Position numbers and translations under genes: made by a program
In this document: positions 8,801-17,945 of the stretch, piece by piece
Layout: each line of letters begins with the position of its first letter
Numbering within the stretch: position 1 is the first letter of the stretch
Notes under the pieces: model-generated
The model's database searches: none
What the model saw: only the letters and a program-made list of their open reading frames with translations
Told to the model about the DNA's origin: nothing
Source of the DNA: Bradyrhizobium sp. SSBR45G
GTDB taxonomy: Bacteria > Pseudomonadota > Alphaproteobacteria > Rhizobiales > Xanthobacteraceae
DNA length: 64,000 nt
Direction of reading: 5' to 3'
Assembly: GCF_030159255.1 (NCBI RefSeq)
Contig: NZ_BSCT01000006.1
Location: 124,001-188,000, forward strand

Positions 8801-10054
8801 ATGGTCGAACGGATCGATGACCAGGTCGTAGACCCTGTCACGTACGGAACGCCCCGCAAGTACGACGAAATCTTCGCCGAACTGCGGCGAAGCGACCCCG
8901 TGCGATGGACAGAACCGGCCGGCTATCGGCCATTCTGGACCATCGCGAAGCACAGCGACATCCTCGAAATCGAGCGGCAGAACGACAAATTCATCAACGA
9001 TCCGCGTAATAGCCTCGTGCCGATCGAGGAGGAAGAAAGACGAGTCCGCGCGGGGAACGCGAAGTTAGTCAGGACGCTCATCACCATGGACGAGCCCGAC
9101 CATCGTGCTTACCGCGGCATCACACAGGCGTGGTTCATGCCGGTGAACCTGCGCAAGATCGAGGGGGAGATCAAGAATCTTGCCGGAGAGTTTGTCACTT
9201 TGATGGACGAGCGCGGTGGCCGGTGCGATTTCGTCAACGACGTCGCGCTTTGGTACCCGCTGCGGATCATCATGACGATCCTCGGCGTTCCGCGCGAAGA
9301 CGACGCCAAGATGCTCAAGTTCACGCAAGCTCTGCTCGCTTCGTCTGACAAGGATTTGTCGGGAGGAAGCAACAACTTCCAAAGCCGCCAAGTCGCGGCA
9401 CAGGAGTTTTTTGCTTACTTCGGCGCTATCGCGGAGGACCGTCGCAGGAACCCGAAGGACGATCTCGCCTCGGTAATCGCCAATGCGTCGGTCGGTGGCA
9501 ATCCGGCCGGAGTCTTCGAGAGCCTCTCGTACTACCTGGTCATTGCGACCGCGGGCCATGATACGACAAGTTCGGCGATGGCCGGTGGATTGCATGCGTT
9601 GATCGAGCATCCGGCGGAGTTCCGTCGGTTGCGCGAGTCGCCGGAGCTGCTGAATGCCGCAGTCGAAGAGATGTTGCGCTGGACCTCGCCGGTGAAGCAC
9701 TTCTTCCGCACGGCGACTCAGGACTATCAGCTTCGGGGCAAGCAGATCCGTGCCGGCGATTCGCTCATGATGTGCTTTCCATCCGGCAATCGCGACGAGG
9801 AGGTTTTCGTCGATCCTTTCGCGTTCCGGGTCGATCGGACGCCCAACCGCCATATCGCTTTCGGGCACGGCGTGCACCAGTGCCTTGGCCTCAACCTTGC
9901 GCGGATGGAGATGAAAGCGCTGTTCACGGAAATTGTTGCTCGGGTGGACTCGATCGAACTGGCGAGGGAGCCCGCGTGGATTGAGGCCAATCTGGTCAGT
10001 GGCCCGAAGCGGTTGCCGATCACGTACCGTATGAAGAGCTGCCCGGTGCAGTGA
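8801..10054 (+). CDS. Cytochrome P450, CYP108-like (copy 1)
   Basis: Soluble bacterial P450 monooxygenase, 417 residues, full length. Visible are the I-helix oxygen-activation motif AGHDTTSSAMAGG, the K-helix ExxR in VEEMLRW, and the heme loop FGHGVHQCLG with Cys361 as the iron ligand. Residue patterns such as ALWYPLRIIMTILGVP and SPVKHFFRTAT are like CYP108 (terpineol) and related terpenoid/steroid-side-chain P450s. A strong ribosome site (GGAGGAG) precedes the ATG. No ferredoxin or ferredoxin reductase gene is adjacent. It heads an operon with a thiolase and a hydratase/dehydrogenase, so it probably oxidises an acid or alcohol that then enters beta-oxidation. It is closest to copy 3 (26850). 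Confidence 0.93.
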   Translation: MVERIDDQVVDPVTYGTPRKYDEIFAELRRSDPVRWTEPAGYRPFWTIAKHSDILEIERQNDKFINDPRNSLVPIEEEERRVRAGNAKLVRTLITMDEPDHRAYRGITQAWFMPVNLRKIEGEIKNLAGEFVTLMDERGGRCDFVNDVALWYPLRIIMTILGVPREDDAKMLKFTQALLASSDKDLSGGSNNFQSRQVAAQEFFAYFGAIAEDRRRNPKDDLASVIANASVGGNPAGVFESLSYYLVIATAGHDTTSSAMAGGLHALIEHPAEFRRLRESPELLNAAVEEMLRWTSPVKHFFRTATQDYQLRGKQIRAGDSLMMCFPSGNRDEEVFVDPFAFRVDRTPNRHIAFGHGVHQCLGLNLARMEMKALFTEIVARVDSIELAREPAWIEANLVSGPKRLPITYRMKSCPVQ

Positions 10055-10145
10055 TCACGCCATCGCGTGCCGGATGGTCGAGGTGCCGTGCGTTGCCGCG
10101 GGGGCGCTCCGACATCATCTTTCAGACCGACTTCAGGAATCAGAA

Positions 10146-11354
10146 ATGAGTGAAGCGATTATCTTCGATGCGATCCGCACGCCGCGAGGCAAGGGAAGGA
10201 GGGACGGCGCGCTGTACGAAGTGGGGCCGGTTCAACTCCTGGCCGGGCTGATGCAAGAGCTGGAGCGGCGGACTGAAATCGACACCGCGCTGATCAACGA
10301 TGTTCTGATCGGCTGCGTGCAGCCGTATGGCGAGCAGGGTGGCGTGATTGCCAAGACCGCCGCGCTCGCCGCTGGATGGTCCTGGACGGGGCCGGGCCTT
10401 CAGCTCAACCGTTATTGCGGCTCGGGCCTCGATGCTGTGAATCTGGCAGCGCAGAAGATCCGTTCCGGGTGGGACGACTTGATCGTCGCCGGTGGCGTCG
10501 AATCGATGTCGCGCATGGGCATCGGCGCAGCACCGAGTGTGCGTGATCATCAGCCGCGGTTGTCGTTCGAGCTCAAGATGATTCCGCAGGGTGTGAGCGC
10601 GGACTTGCTGGCCACGCTCGATGGTCGGGCGCGCGAGGATGTCGATGCCTACGCGCTGCGCTCGCAACAACTGGCGGCGCAAGCGCGCGCCGAAGGCCGC
10701 TTCGATGGATCTCTTGTGCCGGTGCGCGATATCAATGGCGTCGTCCTGCTCGCGGCGGACGACGCAATCAGGGCAGATGCGACGATGGAGGGGCTGGCGA
10801 AGCTCAAGCCGTCCTTTGCCGAGATGGGCGAGTTCGGCGGTTTCGACGCCATCGCAATGTCGAAATATCCTCAGGTCGAGGAGATCAGGCACGTTCATAC
10901 GGCCGGGAATTCCTCGGGCATCGTCGACGGCGCTGCGCTCATGCTGATCGGCAGCGCCGAAAAGGGGAGCGAACTCGGCCTGAGGCAACGCGCGCGGATC
11001 ATCGCGACGGCCGCGCTCGGCGTCGAACCGACGATCATGCTCACTGGGCCTGCACCGGTCGCGGAAGCGGCGCTCCGCAAGGCGGGGTTGAGCTGCGAAG
11101 ACATTGATCTCTACGAGGTCAACGAGGCGTTTGCGAGCGTAGTGTTGCGCTTCCTGGATGAAACGAAGGTGCCGCTGGCGAAAGTCAACGTCAACGGCGG
11201 CGCGATCGCGCTTGGGCATCCGTTGGGCGCAAGCGGATGCGTGCTGGTTGGGACGTTGCTCGACGAGTTGGAGCGGCGCGAGCTGAAGCGAGGCCTTGTC
11301 ACATTGTGCGCAGCTGACGGCATGGGCGTCGCAACTGTCATTGAACGTGTTTGA
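10146..11354 (+). CDS. Acetyl-CoA C-acyltransferase (thiolase)
   Basis: Beta-ketothiolase, 402 residues, cleaving a 3-oxoacyl-CoA to acetyl- or propionyl-CoA in the last step of beta-oxidation. The nucleophilic cysteine is Cys91 in [11 protein letters not shown], and the catalytic His is in [14 protein letters not shown]. The C-terminal cysteine is in TLCAADGMG, where most thiolases have CGGGG. I chose the ATG at 10146 ([17 protein letters not shown], the normal thiolase start); an upstream GTG or ATG adds unlikely residues. It lies 91 bases after P450 copy 1 and 13 bases before the hydratase/dehydrogenase gene. FadA6-type steroid thiolases are a possible relative. Confidence 0.93.
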   Translation: MSEAIIFDAIRTPRGKGRRDGALYEVGPVQLLAGLMQELERRTEIDTALINDVLIGCVQPYGEQGGVIAKTAALAAGWSWTGPGLQLNRYCGSGLDAVNLAAQKIRSGWDDLIVAGGVESMSRMGIGAAPSVRDHQPRLSFELKMIPQGVSADLLATLDGRAREDVDAYALRSQQLAAQARAEGRFDGSLVPVRDINGVVLLAADDAIRADATMEGLAKLKPSFAEMGEFGGFDAIAMSKYPQVEEIRHVHTAGNSSGIVDGAALMLIGSAEKGSELGLRQRARIIATAALGVEPTIMLTGPAPVAEAALRKAGLSCEDIDLYEVNEAFASVVLRFLDETKVPLAKVNVNGGAIALGHPLGASGCVLVGTLLDELERRELKRGLVTLCAADGMGVATVIERV

Positions 11355-11367
11355 TCGGGGATTCGGA

Positions 11368-13509
11368 ATGACCGCCATCGACTATGCCAGGGATGATCAG
11401 GGCATCGTCACGCTGACCATGGACATGCCAGGTCAGGCCGTGAACACCATGACCCAGGCGTTCCGTGATGCTTACCGCGGGGCGGTGGAGCGGATCGAGC
11501 AGGAACGCGAGATGATCATCGGGGTCATCCTCACCTCGAACAAGCCGACGTTCTTTGCCGGCGGAGATCTGAAGGGGCTGCTCGCCGCCGATGACGCCAC
11601 GGCGCTCTTTGCCCGTGCCGAAGCCACCAAGGCGACGATGCGTCGGCTGGAGAAGCTGGGAAAGCCCGTGGTCGCGGCCATCAATGGTGCTGCGCTCGGC
11701 GGCGGTTTCGAGCTCGGCCTCGCCTGTCATGCGCGGTTCGCCATCAACGACGGAGGCCTTCAACTCGGTCTTCCGGAGACCACTCTCGGGCTCATTCCGG
11801 GTGCCGGAGGTATCGTGCGCCTGGTCTGCATGCTGGGGCTCGAAGCTGCGATGCCGCTTGTCCTCGACGGCGTCGTCTTCGGTGCGGAACGCGCCCTTGA
11901 ACTGAAATTGCTGAATGGGCTCGCGCGGGATAAGGACGAGTTGCTCGCGCAGGCGCGCAGTTGGATCTTGGACAATCCCGAGGCCAGTAAGCCGTGGGAT
12001 CGCAAGGGCTTTCGCATTCCAGGATCGACGCCCAATGCCGCGGCGCCGCTGGCTTGGCTGCGAAGCGCGCCCACGCTGCTGATGAAGAAGCACCGCCTGC
12101 GTTACCCGGCCCTGGAAGCCGCGATGTCTGCGGCGGTCGAAGGGGCTGCCGTCGATTTTGACACGGCATCTCGGATCGAGAGCCGTTACCTCGCGAACGT
12201 CGCGGTTGGTGGCGTTGCCAAGAACATGATCCGGACGTTCTTCTTCCAGATGAACGAAATCAAGGCCAGGAAGAGCCGGCCGGAGGGCATTCCCGACGCC
12301 AGTTTCGCGCGAATCGGAGTGTTGGGTGCCGGACTGATGGGCCGTGGCATCGCCCAGGTCGCCGCTCAACGGGGCATCTCCGTCGTGTTGAAGGACGTTA
12401 GCCGGGAGCAGGCGGAAAAGGCAAAATCGCAGATCCAGAGCGGACTTGAGAGACAGGTCGAGAAAGGCCGATTGTCGGCGGATCGCATTAGTGCTGCCCT
12501 TGCCTTGATCAAGCCGACCGGGAGCCCGAGCGATCTTGCAGGATCAGAATTGATCATCGAAGCGGTGTTCGAAGATCGTGACCTCAAGCGAAGCGTCACT
12601 CAGGAGGCCGAGCCATATTTGGCGCACGGGGGTATTTTTGCGTCCAACACGTCGACGCTTCCGATCACAGGGCTCGCGCAAGCCTCGGCCAGTCCGGCGA
12701 ACTACGTCGGATTGCATTTCTTCTCTCCCGTAGATCGGATGCCGCTCGTCGAGATCATCAAGGGAGCAACGACCTCGGCGGAGACTTTGGCCCGGGCCTA
12801 CGACTTCGTACGGCAGATCAACAAGACGCCGATCGTGGTGAACGACAGCCGCGGCTTCTTCACGAGCCGCGTGTTCGGAACCTTCACGCGCGAAGCAGGC
12901 GCGATGCTGGCCGAGGGCGTGGATCCTGCAGCAATCGAAAACGCGGCGATCTGGGCCGGAATGCCCGTCGGCCCTCTCGCCGTCATGGATGAAACCTCTC
13001 TTGCGCTGGCTTGGAGTGTTCGCCTCCAGACCATCGCTGACCTCCAGGCCGCGGGTAAGTCTGCGCCTGCCCATCCTCATTGGGCCGTTGTCGACAGAAT
13101 GGTCAATGGGTTGAAGCGGCCCGGTCGAGCCGGTGGCGGCGGCTTCTATGAATATCCCGCCGGTGGCAAGAAACGCATCTGGCCCGGCTTGCGTGACCAC
13201 TTTCCGCCGCGTTCGGCACAAATTCCTCTCGAAGAGTTGTCCGACCGTTTTCTCTTTATCCAAGCCGTCGAAGCCGTGCGCTGCCTCGAGGAAAAAATCA
13301 TCGAATCTTCCCGGGACGCAAACATCGGTGCGGTGCTAGGCATCGGCTATCCACGGTGGACCGGCGGACCTCTTCAATACATCGACATGATTGGCCCGAA
13401 GGCGTTCGCTCTACGTGCCTCCGAACTCGCTACGAAATACGGCGACCGCTTTCTTCCACCGCGCATGCTGGTGCAGATGGCCGACGGTGACCGCCGATTC
13501 TGCGCCTGA
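11368..13509 (+). CDS. Bifunctional enoyl-CoA hydratase / 3-hydroxyacyl-CoA dehydrogenase (FadB/FadJ type)
   Basis: Beta-oxidation multifunctional enzyme of 713 residues. The crotonase domain spans about residues 1-200, with oxyanion and catalytic stretches [28 protein letters not shown] and [14 protein letters not shown]. The NAD-binding domain starts near residue 312 ([19 protein letters not shown]) and contains the dehydrogenase signature [15 protein letters not shown]. Two C-terminal 3HCDH domains follow. I chose the ATG at 11368; a GTG at 11296 would overlap the thiolase. It is a fatty-acid-type enzyme, but in this operon it most likely handles the side chain of a P450-oxidised substrate. 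Confidence 0.94.
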   Translation: MTAIDYARDDQGIVTLTMDMPGQAVNTMTQAFRDAYRGAVERIEQEREMIIGVILTSNKPTFFAGGDLKGLLAADDATALFARAEATKATMRRLEKLGKPVVAAINGAALGGGFELGLACHARFAINDGGLQLGLPETTLGLIPGAGGIVRLVCMLGLEAAMPLVLDGVVFGAERALELKLLNGLARDKDELLAQARSWILDNPEASKPWDRKGFRIPGSTPNAAAPLAWLRSAPTLLMKKHRLRYPALEAAMSAAVEGAAVDFDTASRIESRYLANVAVGGVAKNMIRTFFFQMNEIKARKSRPEGIPDASFARIGVLGAGLMGRGIAQVAAQRGISVVLKDVSREQAEKAKSQIQSGLERQVEKGRLSADRISAALALIKPTGSPSDLAGSELIIEAVFEDRDLKRSVTQEAEPYLAHGGIFASNTSTLPITGLAQASASPANYVGLHFFSPVDRMPLVEIIKGATTSAETLARAYDFVRQINKTPIVVNDSRGFFTSRVFGTFTREAGAMLAEGVDPAAIENAAIWAGMPVGPLAVMDETSLALAWSVRLQTIADLQAAGKSAPAHPHWAVVDRMVNGLKRPGRAGGGGFYEYPAGGKKRIWPGLRDHFPPRSAQIPLEELSDRFLFIQAVEAVRCLEEKIIESSRDANIGAVLGIGYPRWTGGPLQYIDMIGPKAFALRASELATKYGDRFLPPRMLVQMADGDRRFCA

Positions 13510-13658
13510 CGAGGGCGGGCCGGGAGCGGAGAACCTCGCGTCGTATCGATTGTGGGTGCGGCCTGCCCAAAGGCCGGGAATAGGCCGATTGCGAGCGAGT
13601 CTCTCTTCCCTTCTCGTCCGGCGGAGGCTGGCAAAGGACTCGTTGGACCGAACAGGGC

Positions 13659-13700
13659 TTGCGGCCATCACAGTCACAATGTATCAATGGTCCAACCAAT
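13659..13700 (+). promoter_or_regulatory. Promoter with GntR-type operator (site B)
   Basis: Operator-like site AATGGT-CCA-ACCAAT at 13686-13700 (11 of 12 matches). A promoter with -35 TTGCGG (13659-13664), 17-base spacer and -10 TATCAA (13682-13687) runs into the site, so the site covers the transcription start. The binding-protein gene starts 19 bases downstream after the ribosome site AAAGGGGAGG. Confidence 0.7.
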
Positions 13701-13719
13701 AAAGGGGAGGGCAGTGGTC

Positions 13720-14913
13720 ATGGCAGGACGAGTTGTCGCCGCGGTACTGGGCTTGTTCCTGTGCAGCGGTTTGGCGGTTGGCGAGCCGCTGAAGATCGGT
13801 GTCTTGACCGACATGTCGGGCGTCATCGCCGATACGGTCGGTCGCGGCTCGGTCCTTGCCGCGGAGCTGGCGGTCAGCGACGCCGGCGGCACCGTCCTTG
13901 GCCGACCGATCGAGATCGTTTCGGCCGACCACCAATTGAAGCCGGACGTTGGCCTGACCATCGCCCGACGGTGGTTCGACGAGGAGCATGTTGACGCGAT
14001 TGCCGACGTTCCCGTGTCCACCATCGCACTCGGAATCCAGAATCTCGCCCATGCGAAGGGAAAGATCGCCCTCATCTCGGGCGCCGGGACAATCGATCTC
14101 TATGGCAAATCGTGCTCGCCGACAGGCTTCGTGTGGACATTCGATACCAGCGTTTTGCCGCGCGCCACCGTTCTGAGCGCAGCCGAGTCCGGCGTGAAGA
14201 AGTGGTTCGTAGTCGGGCCCGACTATTCCTTCGGACACCAGATGGAGCGGGCGGTTGCCGACGTCGTGAAGGAGACCGGGGGACAACTGGTCGGCACGCG
14301 GCGCGCGGCGATAGGTACGTCGGATTATGCCTCGCTCCTTCTGGCGGCGCAGGAAGCGCGACCGGACGCGATTGCCTCGTCCTTTGCCGGCCACGACGGC
14401 GTCCTTCTCATCGAGAACGCTGTTGAATTCGGCCTGCTGCAGAAGGGAATGCGCATAGCGAGCCTGATGTTGTTCGACTCCGACGTGCACAGCCTCGGCT
14501 TGGACCGCATGAAAGGCATCTATACGACGACAGCATTTTACTGGGATACGGACGACAACAGCCGCAGCTTTGCGAAGCGGTTCAGTGAGAAAATGGGACG
14601 ACCGCCGTCCGCCCTTCAGGCCGGAGTCTATAGCTCGGTCACGCACTACCTAAAGGCCGTCAAGGCTGCGGGCTCGACATCCGGACCGGAGGTCGCAAAG
14701 AAGATGCACGAGCTGCCGATCTCGGACCTCACGACCCCTTCGGCCAGGATCCGGGCAGATGGCCGCGTGATGCGCGACATGCTGCTGGTCCAGGTCAAAT
14801 CGCCGGAGGAATCAAAGGCCCCGTGGGACTATTTCAAGATCGTCCGGCGCATGAAAGCCGAAGAGTTGATGCCGGAGGCGCCCAATCCGGACTGCAAACT
14901 GGCAACGCAGTAG
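13720..14913 (+). CDS. ABC transporter substrate-binding protein (LivK type 2)
   Basis: Periplasmic branched-chain-amino-acid-type binding protein, 397 residues, with a signal peptide of about 21 residues ending near GLAVG-EP. KIGVLTDMSGVIAD, GGTVLGRPIEIVSADHQLKPDVGL and the bilobed pattern are clear. It is only distantly similar to the other two binding proteins in this window. ATG 13720 is preferred, with GGGGAGG 9 bases away; GTG 13714 is an alternative. No permease or ATPase is encoded nearby. It is co-transcribed with the acyl-CoA synthetase that follows after 95 bases, so it probably imports the acid that the ligase activates. Confidence 0.88.
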   Translation: MAGRVVAAVLGLFLCSGLAVGEPLKIGVLTDMSGVIADTVGRGSVLAAELAVSDAGGTVLGRPIEIVSADHQLKPDVGLTIARRWFDEEHVDAIADVPVSTIALGIQNLAHAKGKIALISGAGTIDLYGKSCSPTGFVWTFDTSVLPRATVLSAAESGVKKWFVVGPDYSFGHQMERAVADVVKETGGQLVGTRRAAIGTSDYASLLLAAQEARPDAIASSFAGHDGVLLIENAVEFGLLQKGMRIASLMLFDSDVHSLGLDRMKGIYTTTAFYWDTDDNSRSFAKRFSEKMGRPPSALQAGVYSSVTHYLKAVKAAGSTSGPEVAKKMHELPISDLTTPSARIRADGRVMRDMLLVQVKSPEESKAPWDYFKIVRRMKAEELMPEAPNPDCKLATQ

Positions 14914-15008
14914 CCGATCGGTTTCCAGAACGACGGGCAGGCGGCCGCGAGAAGTCGAGCGCTTCACCAAACGTGCTCCCACGCCCCGCACAGAACATTG
15001 TTAGAGGG

Positions 15009-16550
15009 ATGATGACATCGCCACTGATTTTTCTCGATGGAACGGCTCGCGCGCGCGAAGAGGTGCTGAGCAATGCCGCACGTGCGGCCAGCGGGCTGCA
15101 TGCTTGCGGAGTCTACGAGGGCGACACTGTTGCGGTCCTGCTGCGCAACGACTTCGCTTTTGTCGAGGCGACCCACGCCGCTGCGTTGATCGGCGCCTAT
15201 TGCGTGCCGATCAATTGGCACGGCCGGGCGCAGGAGGTCGGTTATATCCTTGGGGATGCGAAGCCCAAGGTCCTGGTGGCTCATGCCGATCTGCTCGCGG
15301 CGGTGCGCAGCGAACTCGGGGAGGCCTTGCGCGGCATTCTGGTGCTGAGCGTACCGACGCCGCCCGAGCTCGTTCGGCAATTCGGCGTTCCACCAGGTGC
15401 CGAGGAGCCGGTGGGATCGGACCGCTGCTGGCCGGCTTGGCTGGCGGATTTCCAGCCCTGGAGCGGTGCCCCGCCGCGCAGCCGCGCGACGCTGATCTAC
15501 ACGTCCGGTACGACGGGGAACCCGAAAGGCGTGAAGCGCGAGCCTGCGACGGTTGAGCAGGCCAAGGCGTATGGAGAGCTGATGCGCGCCGTCTACGGCA
15601 TCGCGCCCGGCGTGCGCGTGTTGATCGGGGGTCCACTCTACCATGCGTCACCGAACGCCTGTTTGCGTCAGGCCATCGCACAGGCCGAGATCATCGCGTT
15701 CCAATCCAAATTCGAGCCGAAAGAAACGCTGGCGCTGATCGAGCGGGAAAGGATCACGCATGCGGTGATGGTTCCCACCATGTTCGTCCGCCTGATGCGT
15801 CTGCCGGAACAGACCCGCCGCCGATACGATGTGAGCTCTCTGCGATGGGTGATCCACACCGGCGCGCCCTGTGCGCCGGAGATCAAGCAGGCGCTGATGG
15901 ATTGGTGGGGGCCGGTCATCTACGAGACCTATGGCGGAACGGAGGTTGGAGCGGTGATGCTGAGCACGCCGGACGATTGGCTGGCTCACCCCGGCAGTGT
16001 CGGGCGGCTCACGCCGGGGGCCCGGATCACGCTCTACGGAGAAGATGGTAAACCGGTCGCGCCGGGCGAGGTGGGCGAGGTCTACGTTCGTCAGGACTCG
16101 CTGGCGGATTTCGTCTACCTCAACGACGAGGCCAAGCGAAAATCGGTCGAGCGCGACGGGCTGATCAGTGTCGGCGACGTCGGCTATCTCAAGAACGATC
16201 GGCTGTATCTGTGCGATCGGCGGTCGGACATGGTGATTTCGGCGGGCGTCAATATCTATCCGGCGGAGATCGAATCGGCTCTGATTCAATGTCCTGGAGT
16301 GCGCGATTGTGCTGTGTTCGGCATTCCCGACGATGAGTTCGGCGAGTCGCTGGCTGCCGCAATCGAGCCTGAACCGGGAAGCGAACTCACGACCGAGCAG
16401 GTTTGCGCCTATTTGGCCGAACGTATCGCCAAATACAAGGTGCCGCGCCGGATCGATTTCCATGGAGCACTTCCGCGCGAGGAAAGCGGGAAGATCTTCA
16501 AGCGTCGGCTCAAGGAACCCTTCTGGAAGGACATGGGCCGGCGCATCTGA
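15009..16550 (+). CDS. Acyl-CoA synthetase (FadD-like, AMP-forming)
   Basis: Acyl-adenylate/CoA ligase of 513 residues that activates a carboxylic acid with ATP and CoA. Motif A5/P-loop LIYTSGTTGNPKGVKRE is near residue 165, then VIYETYGGTEVG, GLISVGDVGYL and the hinge/A8 block DRRSDMVISAGVNIYPAEIES, with the C-terminal catalytic Lys in LPREESGKIFKRRL. It resembles FadD19/FadD3/bile-acid ligases more than benzoate ligases, but the substrate is not decided by sequence. Two adjacent ATG codons (15009, 15012) share the site AGAGGG. It is the second gene after the site-B promoter. Confidence 0.92.
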   Translation: MMTSPLIFLDGTARAREEVLSNAARAASGLHACGVYEGDTVAVLLRNDFAFVEATHAAALIGAYCVPINWHGRAQEVGYILGDAKPKVLVAHADLLAAVRSELGEALRGILVLSVPTPPELVRQFGVPPGAEEPVGSDRCWPAWLADFQPWSGAPPRSRATLIYTSGTTGNPKGVKREPATVEQAKAYGELMRAVYGIAPGVRVLIGGPLYHASPNACLRQAIAQAEIIAFQSKFEPKETLALIERERITHAVMVPTMFVRLMRLPEQTRRRYDVSSLRWVIHTGAPCAPEIKQALMDWWGPVIYETYGGTEVGAVMLSTPDDWLAHPGSVGRLTPGARITLYGEDGKPVAPGEVGEVYVRQDSLADFVYLNDEAKRKSVERDGLISVGDVGYLKNDRLYLCDRRSDMVISAGVNIYPAEIESALIQCPGVRDCAVFGIPDDEFGESLAAAIEPEPGSELTTEQVCAYLAERIAKYKVPRRIDFHGALPREESGKIFKRRLKEPFWKDMGRRI

Positions 16551-16666
16551 CCGCTATTTTTCCGTCGCGCGGGGGGGCGCAGCACGCTGCGACCGCAATC
16601 CCTTTCTCGGATACTGACGTTTCGGCCGGCTGTGAGCGGACGTCATCGCGCGTCGGCGAGAGCGGG

Positions 16667-17923
16667 TCAGCCTGACGATCCGAATGCGCCCGCCGTTCTC
16701 AGTTCAGCAATGCGTTCGGGCCCATAACCGAGAACGTGCTCCAGCACCTCGGTCGTATGCTGCCCGAGAGTCGGGGCGGCGATCGGGTCGAGAACAGGCG
16801 TTTCGCTGAAACGCAATGGGGATCCCATGTTCGGTATGTCGCCTGCTGTCGGATGCGGAATGGACGACGCGAGCGCACGCTCGGCCATTTCGAAAGAGCT
16901 GAAAGCGTCTTCGATCGTTCTGACGACGCCGGCCGGCACGCCCGCGGCCTGCATCTTGGCGGCCCACCGTTCGCTGGAGTGGCCGGCAAGAATCCCTTCG
17001 ATGATGGCGGTCAACTCGTCGCGATGCGCCATTCGGTCGCGGTTGCTTACGAAGCGAGGATCCTCGGCCAGGTCCGGCCGCTCCAGCACGTTCGTGACAA
17101 GGCGACGAAAGGTTCGATCATTCGCGCAGGTGACATAGAGCGGGCCGTCTGCCGTCTGGAAGGTGCCCGTCGGCGTGCTATCGGCGCTGCGGTTGCCGGC
17201 GCGAGTCGGATTGCGACCCGTCGCAAGATAGTTCATCGCGTGAAAGCCCAGCATCAGCGCAGCGGTATCGAACAACGCTGTCTCGACACGCTGCCCCAGC
17301 CCAGTGTTCTGGCGTGCGGTCAAGGCGCCGAGCACGGCAATCGCGGCCGTCATGCCAGTGGAGATGTCCATGATCGCGGGGCCGGTGCGGACACCTGGCT
17401 GGTCCGAAAAGCCGTTCATCGACATGAAGCCGGTCTCGGCCTGGATCACCGGATCGAAGCCCAGACGATCAGCCATTGCGCCGTCGCGGCCATAGGCCGA
17501 GACGCTGCAATAGATCAGGCGAGGGTTGAGTTTATGCATCGCATCGTAGCCGAGGCCGAACCGCTCCATCACCCCGCGCGAGAAATTCTCCACCAGGATG
17601 TCGGCCGACGCGGCGAGTTCAGTTGCGATTTTTTGCGCAGCTTCGTTCGTAAGATCGAGCGCGACGCCTTTCTTGTTACGATTGACCCAGAGGAACGGCA
17701 CGCCTTCACCGCCGAGGTGAGGTTGGAAACGGCGAAAATCGTCCCCATTCGCCGCGTTCTCGATCTTGATTACGTCGGCGCCCATGTCCGCAAGGAAGAG
17801 CGTGCACATGGGTCCCGCGATGAAGTGCGAGAAGTCGATGACACGCAACCCCTGAAGCGGCGAGGGCGCGCCCGGCACTCTCAGGCGCGGCGGCGGAAGC
17901 TGGGGACGGCCTGTCGTGGTCAC
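16667..17923 (-). CDS. Class III CoA-transferase (CaiB/BaiF family)
   Basis: CoA-transferase of 418 residues. The family start LQGLRVIDFSHFIAGPMCTLFLADMGADVIKIE is intact, and RLGFDPVIQAETGF supplies the catalytic Asp. The C-terminal GQHTTEVLEHVLGYGPERI is typical. It lies 22 bases downstream of the fused acyl-CoA dehydrogenase on the same strand and is probably in the same transcript. It is convergent with the acyl-CoA synthetase. It may recycle CoA between acids of the same pathway. Donor and acceptor acids are unknown. Confidence 0.9.
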   Translation of the reverse strand: MTTTGRPQLPPPRLRVPGAPSPLQGLRVIDFSHFIAGPMCTLFLADMGADVIKIENAANGDDFRRFQPHLGGEGVPFLWVNRNKKGVALDLTNEAAQKIATELAASADILVENFSRGVMERFGLGYDAMHKLNPRLIYCSVSAYGRDGAMADRLGFDPVIQAETGFMSMNGFSDQPGVRTGPAIMDISTGMTAAIAVLGALTARQNTGLGQRVETALFDTAALMLGFHAMNYLATGRNPTRAGNRSADSTPTGTFQTADGPLYVTCANDRTFRRLVTNVLERPDLAEDPRFVSNRDRMAHRDELTAIIEGILAGHSSERWAAKMQAAGVPAGVVRTIEDAFSSFEMAERALASSIPHPTAGDIPNMGSPLRFSETPVLDPIAAPTLGQHTTEVLEHVLGYGPERIAELRTAGAFGSSG

Positions 17924-17945
17924 ATGTCACCTCCGGGGCGAACAG

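Noticed and set aside
15009..16550. Benzoate-CoA ligase for the box pathway
   Set aside because: The sequence resembles FadD-type steroid/fatty acid ligases and it is in a separate operon; benzoate specificity cannot be supported.
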